Positions 1-8,461 of a stretch of DNA of 64,000 nt are shown here, one piece after another. Within the stretch, counting starts at the first letter, position 1; each line of letters opens with the position of its first letter. Below the pieces are notes generated by a model. That model was not told the origin of the DNA and ran no database searches. It was given only the letters and a program-made list of their open reading frames with translations. The position numbers were made by a program, and so were the translations under genes. Source of the stretch: an uncultured beta proteobacterium (lineage in GTDB: Bacteria > Pseudomonadota > Gammaproteobacteria > Burkholderiales > Burkholderiaceae_C); NCBI GenBank assembly GCA_903909815.1, contig CAIVXG010000007.1, positions 1-64,000 of the forward strand, read 5' to 3'.

Positions 1-2
1 AG

Positions 3-134
3 GGTCTGAACAACAAAGTCAAAGTGACCATGAGAAAGTCCTATGGGTTTCGGACCTTCAGAATCACCGAGCTCGCCCTATATCACGTGCTTGGCAAGCT
101 TCCTGAGCCCGAACTCACCCACAGGTTCTACTGA
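3..134 (+). mobile_element. ISL3-family transposase, C-terminal fragment
   Basis: The reading frame open from the window edge encodes 43 residues and stops with TGA at 132-134. It contains KVTMRKSYGFRTFRITELAL followed by LGKLPEPELTHRFY at the C-terminus. I recognise this as the end of ISL3/IS1001-type DDE transposases. The rest of the element lies to the left of the window. The stop codon falls only a few bases from receptor-like coding sequence on the other strand, so the usual terminal inverted repeat is either very short or lost. The family call rests on memory of the conserved C-terminus. Confidence 0.75.
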
Positions 135-319
135 CGAAGCTGTTTCTTCAACGTGTCGGCGGTGATGACCTGCACCGGCAAAGCGCCTTCCTTGGCGATG
201 CGCTTGATCGAGCTACCGGTGATCTCCACGCGTTGCAGCGAGGCATCGGTGGTCTGGGCGGCGACACAACTGGCGAAGCCGGCGAGAGCCAGGCACTGGG
301 ATATTTTCTTCAGTTTCAC
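128..319 (-). pseudogene. TonB-dependent receptor, 5' remnant cut by the IS
   Basis: This 63-residue frame starts with a signal peptide (MKLKKISQCLALAGFASCVAAQ) and runs into VEITGSSIKRIAKEGALPVQ, the start of a receptor plug domain in the style of large TonB-dependent receptors. Such proteins are normally 700-1000 residues long. The frame ends at a TAG that lies inside the transposase coding sequence, so the last residues come from the junction. It is best read as a receptor gene interrupted by the insertion at the window edge. The lost substrate specificity cannot be told from this stub. Confidence 0.7.
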
Positions 320-351
320 GGTCTGGGTTCCTTGAGTATTGGAACTGTCAC

Positions 352-365
352 TTTACTTAAGTAAA
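352..365. promoter_or_regulatory. Perfect 14-bp palindrome, candidate operator
   Basis: TTTACTTAAGTAAA is a perfect inverted repeat 33 bp upstream of the truncated receptor start, in AT-rich DNA between two divergent or terminated genes. Its position suits a repressor site or promoter element for the receptor gene. No regulator can be assigned. The remaining sequence of this 157-bp gap shows no other clear signal. Confidence 0.3.
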
Positions 366-476
366 CGATTCCAACACATAGGGAAAGCGCGATTTACATT
401 CATTCGCCGAAGATTTACCTCAAACGGGGGGTAAAGATGCTTCTTGTGGCGAAGAATTGTTGTATTAAAACATCGG

Positions 477-2069
477 TCATGGGGGTGAAAGCTGCATCAG
501 GACGTGCGGACTTTCGTTGCCGACGCGGTCCATGGCGCTCACCTCCACGGCGCTGACGTGACCCCATGCGGGATCCCTTCCAATTTCAATCCGAGTCTGA
601 GTCGAGGGCAGGGTAAAAAAGCGCCAGCCGCTGTCAAAGCGCTTCCACACGGCATAGAGCGGGGTGTCCTTGCCTGCAGCAGGCTGAACCACGATCGCTT
701 GCGCTTTGGGGTCGAGGCGCAGGCTGGGCGCGCCCGGCGCATCCGGTTCGAGCCAGGGGCTGGCCGGGACCAGCGCAGCAGAAGGGTAGGTTTGGGCTTG
801 CAGCCGATCGCTGATGCCCTTGCGGTTTTGCAAAAGTGCGGCCATGCTGAAATGGATGTGTCCGCTGGCGCCCGCAGCGCTGCGGGTCAATTCGATCTGG
901 CGCAGGATTTCCTCTGGTTGCCAGGACTTGGCTGTGGCGTCGATGCGGCTGGTGAAAAGCCCCGGCCAAAGGTGGCGGTCCAGCGTGTTTTCCTTGGCCC
1001 AGCTCTCCAGCAGCGTGGCAAAGGCCTGGGGCTTTTGCTCTATCGGCCAGTAAAGCTGGGGCGCGAGATAGTCGAGCCAGCCCTTGGCGAGCCAGGTTTC
1101 GGCGTCGGCGTAGAGGCTGTCGAATTGGCTGAAACCGGCGATGCCTGGGGCGCGATGGTCGGGGCGCCCCAGGCCGAAAGGGCTGATGCCAAACAGCACC
1201 CAGGGCTTGATCTGATGCACGCGGCCATAGAGCGCTTCGATCAGTTGATTCACCTGCTCGCGCCGCCAGTCGGCACGCGTCAACCGACCACCCCCCGCGA
1301 GGTATCGGCTCCATGCCGGGTTGTCCGGGAAATCCAGCTCGGCTGAAGACGCCAGCGCGGCGTCCAATCCAGTGGGTGCGGCGATCGGGTAGGGATAAAA
1401 ATAGTCGTCGATGTGCACGCCATCCAGGTCGTAGCGTTGCACCAGATCGGCCACCACGTCCAGTGTCTGCGTACGCGCGGCGGGTTCTGCCGGGTCCATC
1501 CACAGCATGTCGCCATAGACCTTGACGGCTTCGGGGTGCGTGCGGGAAATGTGGGTTGCAGCGACTGGCGACCTGGCGCTGGAATGGCGCGCCCGATAGG
1601 GGTTGATCCACGCGTGCAGTTGGATGCCGCGCTGGTGCGCCTGTGCAATCCACAGCGCCAGCGGATCGTAGAACGGTTCCGGCGGCTGACCCTGAGCGCC
1701 GTTCAGGTATTCAGACCAGGGTTCAAGCGCGGACGGATAAATCGCGTCCGCGCTTGGACGCACCTGAAGCACGATGGCATTGAGCTTGAGGCGCTGCGCC
1801 TGGTCCAGGATCGCACGGATCTCGGCCTGCTGTTTTGCTACCGGCAAGCCGCTTTGACTGGGCCAGTCGATGTTGGCCACAGTCGCAACCCAGGCCGCAC
1901 GAAACTCGCGCGGCGCGGGCGGTGGCAGCGCGCCCTGATCGGCCGGTGGTGACAGTTTTGGTGTGTTTTGCTCCGGCGCGAGCACCATCGTGCACGCCGC
2001 CAGGGCCGCCAGGCTCAGAAGCGCGAGCAAGCGTTTCAAGCCAGCGCCTTGCGCACGCTGCCGTCGCAT
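477..2069 (-). CDS. DigH-like glycosyl hydrolase lipoprotein (GHL10 family)
   Basis: The 530-residue protein starts with a lipoprotein signal whose lipobox is LAALAAC, so it should be anchored to a membrane and act in the periplasm. The body fits the GHL10 / FenI family (DigH/YddW of E. coli). Conserved blocks are FRAAWVATVANIDWPS near residue 56, LQVRPSADAIYPS, the LHAWINPYRA strand and DGVHIDDYFYPYP, with the paired Asp residues in the expected active-site region. E. coli DigH cleaves denuded peptidoglycan glycans. The first 34 nt overlap the end of murQ. A TTG at 2039 that overlaps the murQ stop as TTGA is an equally good start and would give an ideal short signal peptide. Its coupling to murQ supports a role in cell-wall turnover. 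Confidence 0.85.
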   Translation of the reverse strand: MRRQRAQGAGLKRLLALLSLAALAACTMVLAPEQNTPKLSPPADQGALPPPAPREFRAAWVATVANIDWPSQSGLPVAKQQAEIRAILDQAQRLKLNAIVLQVRPSADAIYPSALEPWSEYLNGAQGQPPEPFYDPLALWIAQAHQRGIQLHAWINPYRARHSSARSPVAATHISRTHPEAVKVYGDMLWMDPAEPAARTQTLDVVADLVQRYDLDGVHIDDYFYPYPIAAPTGLDAALASSAELDFPDNPAWSRYLAGGGRLTRADWRREQVNQLIEALYGRVHQIKPWVLFGISPFGLGRPDHRAPGIAGFSQFDSLYADAETWLAKGWLDYLAPQLYWPIEQKPQAFATLLESWAKENTLDRHLWPGLFTSRIDATAKSWQPEEILRQIELTRSAAGASGHIHFSMAALLQNRKGISDRLQAQTYPSAALVPASPWLEPDAPGAPSLRLDPKAQAIVVQPAAGKDTPLYAVWKRFDSGWRFFTLPSTQTRIEIGRDPAWGHVSAVEVSAMDRVGNESPHVLMQLSPP

Positions 2070-2914
2070 GCATCAAGCCGCGCCTGCGCCTGCTCCAGGC
2101 TCAACTTCCTCTCGATCATCACGATCGCCAGCTTCACCTTGTAGCCGCAGGCTTCCAACGTGCTGCGCGCCACGGCGTCGTCCGCACCAGTGGCAAGCAT
2201 CGTGAGGTTGACGCAACGCCGATACAGCTTGGCGTTGGTGGGTTTGACGTCGACCATCAGGTTGCCGTGGACCTTGTGCATGCGCACCATGACGGCGCTG
2301 GAGAAGGTGTTGAGCGCAATCTTCTGCGCCGTGCCGGCCTTCAGGCGCGTGCTGCCGGAAATCAGTTCGGCGCCGGTGTCGAGCGTGACGCCGATATGGG
2401 CTTCGCGCGTCACTGCGGCGTCGGGGTTGTTGGCGATGCCGATGGTCAGCGCTCCGGCCTGGCGCGCGGCATGCAGGGCGCTCAACACATAGGGCGTGGC
2501 GCCCGAAGCTGCGAGCAGCAGCACCACGTCGTTGGCGCCAACCTGGGCCTCCGCGATGTCAGCCGCGCCCAGGTCGCGGTCGTCCTCGGCGCCTTCGACC
2601 GCGCGAAACAGGGCCTTCTTGCCGCCCGCGAGCAGGGCCACGGCGCGCTCGGGCGGCCAGGAAAAGGTGGGGTACAACTCCACGCTGTCGAGCACGCCCA
2701 GGCGCCCGGAGGTGCCGGCGCCCACATAGATCAGGCGACCGCCCTGCAGCAGCCGTGGCACGGCTTGCGTTACCGCTTCGGCCAGCGATGCGCTGGCGGC
2801 ACGCACGGCGCTGACGGCCTGGAACTGGTCGTCCACCAGCGCCTGGACCAGTTCCTGGGGCGCGTAGCTGTCGAGTTGGGTGTGGTCAGCGCGGGCTTGT
2901 TCCGTGTTCAACAT
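2036..2914 (-). CDS. murQ: N-acetylmuramic acid 6-phosphate etherase MurQ
   Basis: MurQ cleaves the lactyl ether of MurNAc-6-phosphate to give GlcNAc-6-phosphate and D-lactate in cytoplasmic peptidoglycan recycling. The 292-residue product has the SIS-fold signature VGAGTSGRLGVLDSVEL, the EGAEDDRDLGAADIAEA block and KPTNAKLYRRCVNLTMLATG near the C-terminus, all typical of the family, and has family length. I chose the ATG at 2914 because it begins the conserved N-terminal helix; an upstream ATG at 2962 would add 16 poorly conserved residues. The gene overlaps the DigH-like gene on its 3' side. The BadF-type kinase at 7526 is a candidate source of its substrate. Confidence 0.93.
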   Translation of the reverse strand: MLNTEQARADHTQLDSYAPQELVQALVDDQFQAVSAVRAASASLAEAVTQAVPRLLQGGRLIYVGAGTSGRLGVLDSVELYPTFSWPPERAVALLAGGKKALFRAVEGAEDDRDLGAADIAEAQVGANDVVLLLAASGATPYVLSALHAARQAGALTIGIANNPDAAVTREAHIGVTLDTGAELISGSTRLKAGTAQKIALNTFSSAVMVRMHKVHGNLMVDVKPTNAKLYRRCVNLTMLATGADDAVARSTLEACGYKVKLAIVMIERKLSLEQAQARLDACDGSVRKALA

Positions 2915-2971
2915 GGGTGGGGCTTGAGTTGGCAAAGCCGCAAGTGTAGGGTTTGCCGCCACGCTTTCAAT

Positions 2972-4141
2972 TTACAGCGGCTCGACCTCAAAGCCCTCGT
3001 CCCACAGCAACGTCGGATCGACCTCAAAACCGAGTTGCGACATCGGCATCAAACGGCTGATGGCATAGGCGGGTTCACTGGTGAGCCGTTTGCGCGGCTG
3101 CGCCAGAATTTGCTTGCTGTAGGTCTTGACACAGCGCACCACCGGATGGCTGGCGCTTTGCGTGCGCTTGACGACGACCGCAATGTCGCCGTTGGCCAAT
3201 TCCACCAGGCTGCCGGGTGGATAAATGCCCACCGCCTTAACCAGCAACCCGGCCAGGCCGGCGTCCACGCTTTTGTCTTTATCCATGAAGATCTGCTTGA
3301 GCACCACGTTGGGCAGGGCCGGTTCGCGATAGCCGCGTCCCGTGGCCATCGCGCCGTAACGGTCAGCCAGAGACAACAGTTGGCCGGCGCGGCATATTTG
3401 CGCACCCGCCAGGCCACGCGGAGTTCCTTTGCCGTCAATGGTCTCATGGTGTTGCGCCACGAAGCGTAGCCACGATTCGTCGCTCACACCCAGGGCGCGC
3501 AGCATGTCGACGCTGCGCGTCGGGTGCTCCCTGACCTGTGCCAACTGCAGCGGGTTGGGTGGAGAAGCCTGGTGAAAGAGTTCGTCCTGCAATTCGAGCA
3601 TGGAGATATTCATGGTCAGCGCGGCGCAGATCACCACCTGACGTTGCGCTTCGTTGCCACCCGCCTGGGCCATCAGCAACTCGATCAGAATGGCGCCGTG
3701 CATCAGGCGCCGCAACGCGTAACGGCCTTGATGCAGCATCTGGATCGTGGCCAGGGCCGCGTCACCGTCGAGCTTGAATCCATGCTGAACCCGGGCCGCC
3801 AGCTGTTGCACGCGCAGAGGGAAATCTTGGGGCTCGGTCTCGGTCAACAAGGCGTCCAGCGACTGTTGAACCTGCGCCATCAATTCAAAGACGGAGACTT
3901 TTTTGGCGACGGGGCGCGGGTCGTTCCCAATCGTCATCCCTGTGCCATCCTCAGATTGATTCCAAAGTTGTTCGGGCCCGAGATCGCGGTACAAACCGCG
4001 GCTCACCAACTGTTCAATTTGATGCTGACTCTCGATCACGATGCCACGGCGCAGCAGCATCTTGCCATCGGCGTCAACTGCGTCAAAGGGCAGCGGCTTG
4101 CCCACCTGTATTTGGTGCAACTGGAGCTTGGTGATGGACAT
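2972..4141 (-). CDS. Degenerate HD-GYP domain protein
   Basis: The 389-residue soluble protein has an N-terminal DUF3391-like region and a C-terminal HD-GYP fold. The second half of the HD-GYP signature is present (HHETIDGKGTPRGL, then a helix with ADRYGAMATGRGYREP). The catalytic HD dyad, normally in LLHDIGK, is replaced by AALTMNISM, and the usual DVYDA is DRYGA. Metal binding is therefore probably lost and the protein is more likely a c-di-GMP or protein-binding adaptor than a phosphodiesterase. The ATG at 4141 gives the conserved start MSITKLQL; upstream extensions run into the promoter region. It is divergent from the GGDEF response regulator at 4258. Confidence 0.8.
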   Translation of the reverse strand: MSITKLQLHQIQVGKPLPFDAVDADGKMLLRRGIVIESQHQIEQLVSRGLYRDLGPEQLWNQSEDGTGMTIGNDPRPVAKKVSVFELMAQVQQSLDALLTETEPQDFPLRVQQLAARVQHGFKLDGDAALATIQMLHQGRYALRRLMHGAILIELLMAQAGGNEAQRQVVICAALTMNISMLELQDELFHQASPPNPLQLAQVREHPTRSVDMLRALGVSDESWLRFVAQHHETIDGKGTPRGLAGAQICRAGQLLSLADRYGAMATGRGYREPALPNVVLKQIFMDKDKSVDAGLAGLLVKAVGIYPPGSLVELANGDIAVVVKRTQSASHPVVRCVKTYSKQILAQPRKRLTSEPAYAISRLMPMSQLGFEVDPTLLWDEGFEVEPL

Positions 4142-4257
4142 GGTCGATGGCGCCGTACGCGGTTGGGAGCAAGGCGATGATATCGTCAGCCGGTTGGCTG
4201 TACCATGCAGCGCTTTGGCATATGACGCAACCACACCGCATGGAGGGCAAAAAGACG

Positions 4258-5181
4258 ATGAAGATTCTTCTGGTTGACGATGCACGCTCCGTGTCCATTC
4301 TGTTGGCGTCCCGGCTGACGTCGTTTGGGCACGAAGTCTGCCTCGCGGAGAACGGCGAGGTGGCCTTCAACAGGTTTCGCGAGTTCGCACCCGACCTGGT
4401 GCTGATGGACATCGAGATGCCGGTCATGAACGGGTTTGAGGCCACCAATCTCATCCGTGCCTTCGAGGCGTCAAAGCAGTGGGCCTGGACGCCCATCATC
4501 TTCCTGACCGGCTCCAACACCACCGATAACCTGGTCACGGCGATCGAAGCCGGTGGCGATGACCTGATCGCCAAGACGCTGCCCGAGGCCGTGTTGCGCG
4601 CCAAGATGAAGGCCATGGCACGGGTTGCTGCGATGCGTCAGAAGCTGGCTGCGGCCAACCTGAAGCTGGAAGTGCTGGCCAACCGCGACGGCCTGACCGG
4701 CCTGTGCAACCGGCGCTTCATGGACCTGAAGACCGACACGGCGTGGGCGCATGCCAGCGCGGCTGGCGACAGCTTTGCCATTCTCATGATCGACATCGAC
4801 AACTTCAAGAAATACAACGACCATTACGGCCATCAGGGCGGAGATGATTGCCTGCGCACCATCGCCAGGACGATTGAGGCGACGGTGGACTCCAGCGCTC
4901 TGGACCAGGCCTTTGCCGCGCGCTATGGCGGTGAAGAGTTTACCGTGGTGATGCCGCGTGCGCCGAAACACGCCTACGAAGGCCTGGCGCAGAACATCGT
5001 TCGGGCCATCCACTCATGCGCCTTGCCCCACTCCATGAATGCCGAATGGGGCGTGGTCACAGCGTCCGTGGGTGGGGCCTACATCGAGCGCGCACAAGAC
5101 GGTCTGGTCGGGCTCTTTCGTGTCGCCGATCAGCAACTCTATCGGGCCAAGGACGCGGGGCGAAACCGGGCGCAACTCTGA
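4258..5181 (+). CDS. Response regulator with GGDEF output (diguanylate cyclase)
   Basis: The 307-residue cytoplasmic protein has a CheY-like receiver (residues 1-120) with the acidic pair in LLVDDAR, the phospho-acceptor Asp51 in VLMDIEMPVMNG and the conserved Thr in FLTGS. A linker helix leads to a GGDEF domain that starts at RDGLTGLCNRRF and carries RYGGEEF near residue 225, so it should make c-di-GMP. The RxxD inhibitory site that precedes GGEEF in many cyclases is absent (LDQA here), so product inhibition may be weak. ATG 4258 is preceded by GGAGGG. No histidine kinase is encoded nearby. The partner is probably the divergent HD-GYP gene. Confidence 0.9.
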   Translation: MKILLVDDARSVSILLASRLTSFGHEVCLAENGEVAFNRFREFAPDLVLMDIEMPVMNGFEATNLIRAFEASKQWAWTPIIFLTGSNTTDNLVTAIEAGGDDLIAKTLPEAVLRAKMKAMARVAAMRQKLAAANLKLEVLANRDGLTGLCNRRFMDLKTDTAWAHASAAGDSFAILMIDIDNFKKYNDHYGHQGGDDCLRTIARTIEATVDSSALDQAFAARYGGEEFTVVMPRAPKHAYEGLAQNIVRAIHSCALPHSMNAEWGVVTASVGGAYIERAQDGLVGLFRVADQQLYRAKDAGRNRAQL

Positions 5182-5233
5182 CCCGCTCTCGCATCCACTT
5201 CGCCGCTCGTACCTCATAAACTGTAAGCCCTTC

Positions 5234-6517
5234 ATGCCGACGCCACAGCCCAACGAAAAAAATGTCTGGTGGTGGATTCCCTCGCTCTATTTTGGTCAAG
5301 GTATTCCCTATGTCGTGGTGATGACGCTGTCAGTGATCCTGTACAAGAACCTGGGACTCAGCAATACCGAGATCGCGCTCTACACCAGCTGGCTCTATCT
5401 GCCCTTTGTCATCAAGCCGCTATGGGCGCCGTTTGTGGACCTGTTCAAGACCAAGCGCTGGTGGGTGGTGACACTGGAGTTGCTGATTGGCGCGCTGTTC
5501 GCTTCGGTGGCGCTGACGCTTTCACTGCCGGCCTATTTCCAGATCTCGCTGCTGCTGTTCTGGTTGCTGGCCTTCAGCGGCGCCACGCACGACATTTCGT
5601 CCGACGGTTTCTACATGCTGGGCCTGGACTCACATCAGCAGGCCGCCTATGTGGGCATTCGCAGCACGTTCTTTCGCCTCTCCATGATCACGGGGCAGGG
5701 CGCCTTGGTCTATCTGGCGGGCAAGCTGAGCGAGCGCACGGGCGATGTGGTGCTGGCCTGGTCGGTGGTGTTTTTCGTGCTGGCGGCCATGTTCGTGCTG
5801 ATGTCGCTGTATCACCGGCGCGTGCTGCCGCGTCCGCAGGAGGATGTGGCGCATGGCGATCCGGCGCACGTGCTGCAATCTTTTGCGGCGGTGTTCAAGA
5901 AGTTCATGGAAAAGAAGGGCGTCGCCGTGGTGCTGGCCTATCTCCTGTTCTACCGCTTTGGCGAGGCGCAATTGGTGAAGATGGCGCCGCCGTTCTTGCT
6001 GGATGCGCGCTCCAAGGGGGGACTCGAACTGAGTACCGCCAACGTGGGCGTGATCTACGGCAGCATCGGCCTGCTGGCCCTCACCCTGGGCGGTTTGCTC
6101 AGTGCCTGGCTGGTGGCGCGTGACGGCGTGCGGCGCTGGTTGTGGCCGATGGCGCTGGCCATTAACGTGCCGCATCTGGTCTACGTCTTTCTGGCTCTGG
6201 CGCTGCCCACCAACCTCTATTTGATCGGCGCGGCCGTGGCGTTCGAGCAGTTCGGCTATGGCTTTGGCTTCACCGCCTTCGTGCTGTTCATGATCATGAC
6301 GGCAGCGGGCGCGCACAAGACCGCGCACTATGCGATCTGCACCGGCTTCATGGCGCTGGGCATGATGTTGCCCGGCATGTTCAGCGGTTGGCTACAGTCG
6401 CAGCTGGGCTACGGCAACTTCTTCATCTGGATCTGCGTTGCCGCGGTGCCAAGTTTCTTCGTCACCGCACTGATCAAAATCGACCCGGCCTTTGGCACCC
6501 AACAGAATAAATCATGA
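5234..6517 (+). CDS. ampG: AmpG-type MFS permease
   Basis: The 427-residue protein has about 12 hydrophobic segments and begins with WWWIPSLYFGQGIPYVVVMT, typical of the AmpG/SLC33-like branch of the major facilitator superfamily. It carries the loop motif ATHDISSDGFYMLGL. AmpG proteins import anhydromuropeptides released by cell-wall turnover. The neighbours (MurQ, a sugar kinase, AmiD, PgeF) support that substrate here, although the sequence alone cannot exclude another substrate. The stop overlaps the start of the next gene by 4 nt (ATGA), so the metallohydrolase is probably translated with it. Start ATG 5234 precedes the conserved N-terminus; longer starts run into the cyclase gene. Confidence 0.8.
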   Translation: MPTPQPNEKNVWWWIPSLYFGQGIPYVVVMTLSVILYKNLGLSNTEIALYTSWLYLPFVIKPLWAPFVDLFKTKRWWVVTLELLIGALFASVALTLSLPAYFQISLLLFWLLAFSGATHDISSDGFYMLGLDSHQQAAYVGIRSTFFRLSMITGQGALVYLAGKLSERTGDVVLAWSVVFFVLAAMFVLMSLYHRRVLPRPQEDVAHGDPAHVLQSFAAVFKKFMEKKGVAVVLAYLLFYRFGEAQLVKMAPPFLLDARSKGGLELSTANVGVIYGSIGLLALTLGGLLSAWLVARDGVRRWLWPMALAINVPHLVYVFLALALPTNLYLIGAAVAFEQFGYGFGFTAFVLFMIMTAAGAHKTAHYAICTGFMALGMMLPGMFSGWLQSQLGYGNFFIWICVAAVPSFFVTALIKIDPAFGTQQNKS

Positions 6518-7500
6518 GCAACAGTCCATCGAACCCATCCCGCCCAAACTTCAAGGCCGTGCAACTGGCTTCCATCCAAAGCGGGCCGCGCCTGCTGGTG
6601 CTGGGCGCCGTGCATGGCAACGAGGTGTGCGGAACCATCGGCATACAGCGCGTGCTGGCCGAGTTCGACTCCGGGGAACTGGCACTTACGCGCGGTAGTG
6701 TCACCTTTGTGCCGGTGACGAATCCGTTGGCGTACCAACTGGCGCAGCGCAGCGGCGACCGCAACCTGAACCGCAACCTGACGCCGACCAGCGAGCCCAG
6801 GGAGTTTGAAGACCATATTGCCAACTGGTTGTGCCCCCTGATGGCGCAGCACGAGGTGCTGCTGGACCTGCATTCGTTTCAGGGCCAGGGCCAGGCCTTC
6901 GTCATGGTTGGGCCGCAGGACAACCCGGGTCCGCTCGAACCTTTTGCCCACGCGGCCGAGGAAGTGGCGCTGGCGCTGCGCCTGGGTGTGAACCGCTTTG
7001 TCGATGGCTGGCTGGGCACCTACGCCCGTGGCGTGGAGGCGCGCCGCGCGCGCATGGGTGCAGATTCGAGCCGTCAGGCGCTGCTCAACACCGACGCCCG
7101 CTACGGCGTGGGCACGACCGAATACATGCGCTCGGTGGGCGGCTATGCGCTCACGCTGGAGTGCGGCAACCACGCCGACATCCAAGCGCCCGAGGTGGCC
7201 TACCGCGCCATTCGCAACACCCTGGCGCACCTGGAAATGATTGCCGCGGCTGCGCCCGAGCGGGCGCGAACAATCGAGGCGCTGAGCATCTACGAAGTGA
7301 TTGATCGCGCACATACCGACGATCAATTTGCCCGCAGTTGGGCCAGCTTTGACCCGCTGGTGCGCGGCGACCGGATCGGAACGCGCGCCGACGGCACCCC
7401 TGTGCTGGCCCCAGACGATGGCTACATCCTGTTCCCGGCGGCGTTGGCCGCACCCGGGCAGGAATGGTTCTACCTGGCCAAGGCGAATACGCGGCTATGA
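6514..7500 (+). CDS. AstE/AspA-family zinc metallohydrolase (M14-like)
   Basis: The 328-residue protein belongs to the succinylglutamate desuccinylase/aspartoacylase branch of M14-type carboxypeptidases. Zinc ligands are visible in LGAVHGNEVCG (HxxE, residues about 31-41) and LLDLHSFQGQG, and the likely catalytic Glu is in LTLECGNHAD. The protein has no signal peptide, so it is cytoplasmic. It is translationally coupled to the AmpG-type permease and followed by a sugar kinase. I therefore infer that it trims amino-acid or acyl groups from imported muropeptide products rather than acting in arginine catabolism: no ast genes are nearby. The exact substrate is unknown. Confidence 0.8.
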   Translation: MSNSPSNPSRPNFKAVQLASIQSGPRLLVLGAVHGNEVCGTIGIQRVLAEFDSGELALTRGSVTFVPVTNPLAYQLAQRSGDRNLNRNLTPTSEPREFEDHIANWLCPLMAQHEVLLDLHSFQGQGQAFVMVGPQDNPGPLEPFAHAAEEVALALRLGVNRFVDGWLGTYARGVEARRARMGADSSRQALLNTDARYGVGTTEYMRSVGGYALTLECGNHADIQAPEVAYRAIRNTLAHLEMIAAAAPERARTIEALSIYEVIDRAHTDDQFARSWASFDPLVRGDRIGTRADGTPVLAPDDGYILFPAALAAPGQEWFYLAKANTRL

Positions 7501-7525
7501 AGACGGCGACCCAGGTGGGGGCTTG

Positions 7526-8461
7526 ATGGACCAACAGCCGTCGCTGGCCTTGGGTCTGGATGCGGGTGGAACGCAAACCCGCTGGGCTGCCATTGACGCG
7601 GCTGGCGAGTTGCTGTGCAGCGGCGCGGTGGGTGGCATCAGTGCCTTGCAAATGCATGATCAAGCGGGGCGTGTGGCGCTGGCCCATGAACTCGCGCAAC
7701 TGGCGCAGCACGTGCTCGCGCAAGGCAAGGTGCTTTACCTGTGCGCGGGTGTCACAGGAGCCGGCGCGCCGGACGAGCCCGCCACGCTGGCATTGCAAAG
7801 CGCGCTGGCGCAGGCATTTCATTTGGAACGTGCAGCGGTGCGGATTTGCAGCGACATCGAGCTGGCCTACCGCGATGCCTTCACGCCCGCGCAAGGCTAC
7901 CTCGTGTATGCGGGAACGGGCTCGATCGCCGCTTTCCTTGATGAATCGGGTGTGCTGCAGCGTGCCGGTGGCCGCGGCGGCGTGCTCGACGACGCGGGCG
8001 GCGGCTTCTGGATCGCGCGCGAGGCCTTGCGCCACATCTGGCGCAAGGAGGATGAACGGCCGGGCGCTTGGCGCGACTCCGTCATGGCGCAGCGCGTGTT
8101 TGAACACATCGGTGGCAGCGACTGGGCCGCATCGCGCCAGTTTGTGTATGCGGGCACGCGTGGCGCCATGGGGCAACTGGCGCTGGCGGTCGCGTCTGCC
8201 GCCGACGCCGATCCTGCCGCACTGGCGATCTTGCGCCAAGCCGGTGTGGAACTGGCACGTCTGGGGCATGCCCTGGTGTCGCGCCATGGAGCACGGCCGA
8301 TCGCGTTGGGCGGTCGCGCCGCGCTATTGCATCCGGTGATCGCGCACAGCATGCGCGCTGCCTTGCCGCTGGATCAATTGTTTCAACTTGTCACCCTCCA
8401 GGCCCAGATCGCGGCAGCGCGCTGGGCCCATTTTTGCGTTCATCATCCTGCTCCACCATGA
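7526..8461 (+). CDS. BadF/BcrA-type ATPase, probable amino-sugar kinase
   Basis: The 311-residue protein is an ASKHA-fold kinase: the phosphate-1 motif is LGLDAGGTQTRWAAID, followed by LVYAGTGSIAAFLDESG and GGRGGVLDDAGGGFWIAREA. Members of this family include GlcNAc kinase and the MurK-type MurNAc/GlcNAc kinases. With murQ close by, phosphorylation of MurNAc or GlcNAc recovered from peptidoglycan is the most economical role; the sugar specificity is inferred. The ATG at 7526 lies 25 bp after the metallohydrolase stop, and GGTGGGGG provides a ribosome site. Its stop overlaps the amiD start as ATGA. Confidence 0.8.
   Translation: MDQQPSLALGLDAGGTQTRWAAIDAAGELLCSGAVGGISALQMHDQAGRVALAHELAQLAQHVLAQGKVLYLCAGVTGAGAPDEPATLALQSALAQAFHLERAAVRICSDIELAYRDAFTPAQGYLVYAGTGSIAAFLDESGVLQRAGGRGGVLDDAGGGFWIAREALRHIWRKEDERPGAWRDSVMAQRVFEHIGGSDWAASRQFVYAGTRGAMGQLALAVASAADADPAALAILRQAGVELARLGHALVSRHGARPIALGGRAALLHPVIAHSMRAALPLDQLFQLVTLQAQIAAARWAHFCVHHPAPP

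Noticed and set aside
1835-3469. Long open frame (544 codons) on the plus strand
   Set aside because: It lies opposite MurQ and the HD-GYP gene, has no family motifs, and its composition is what high-GC antisense frames give.
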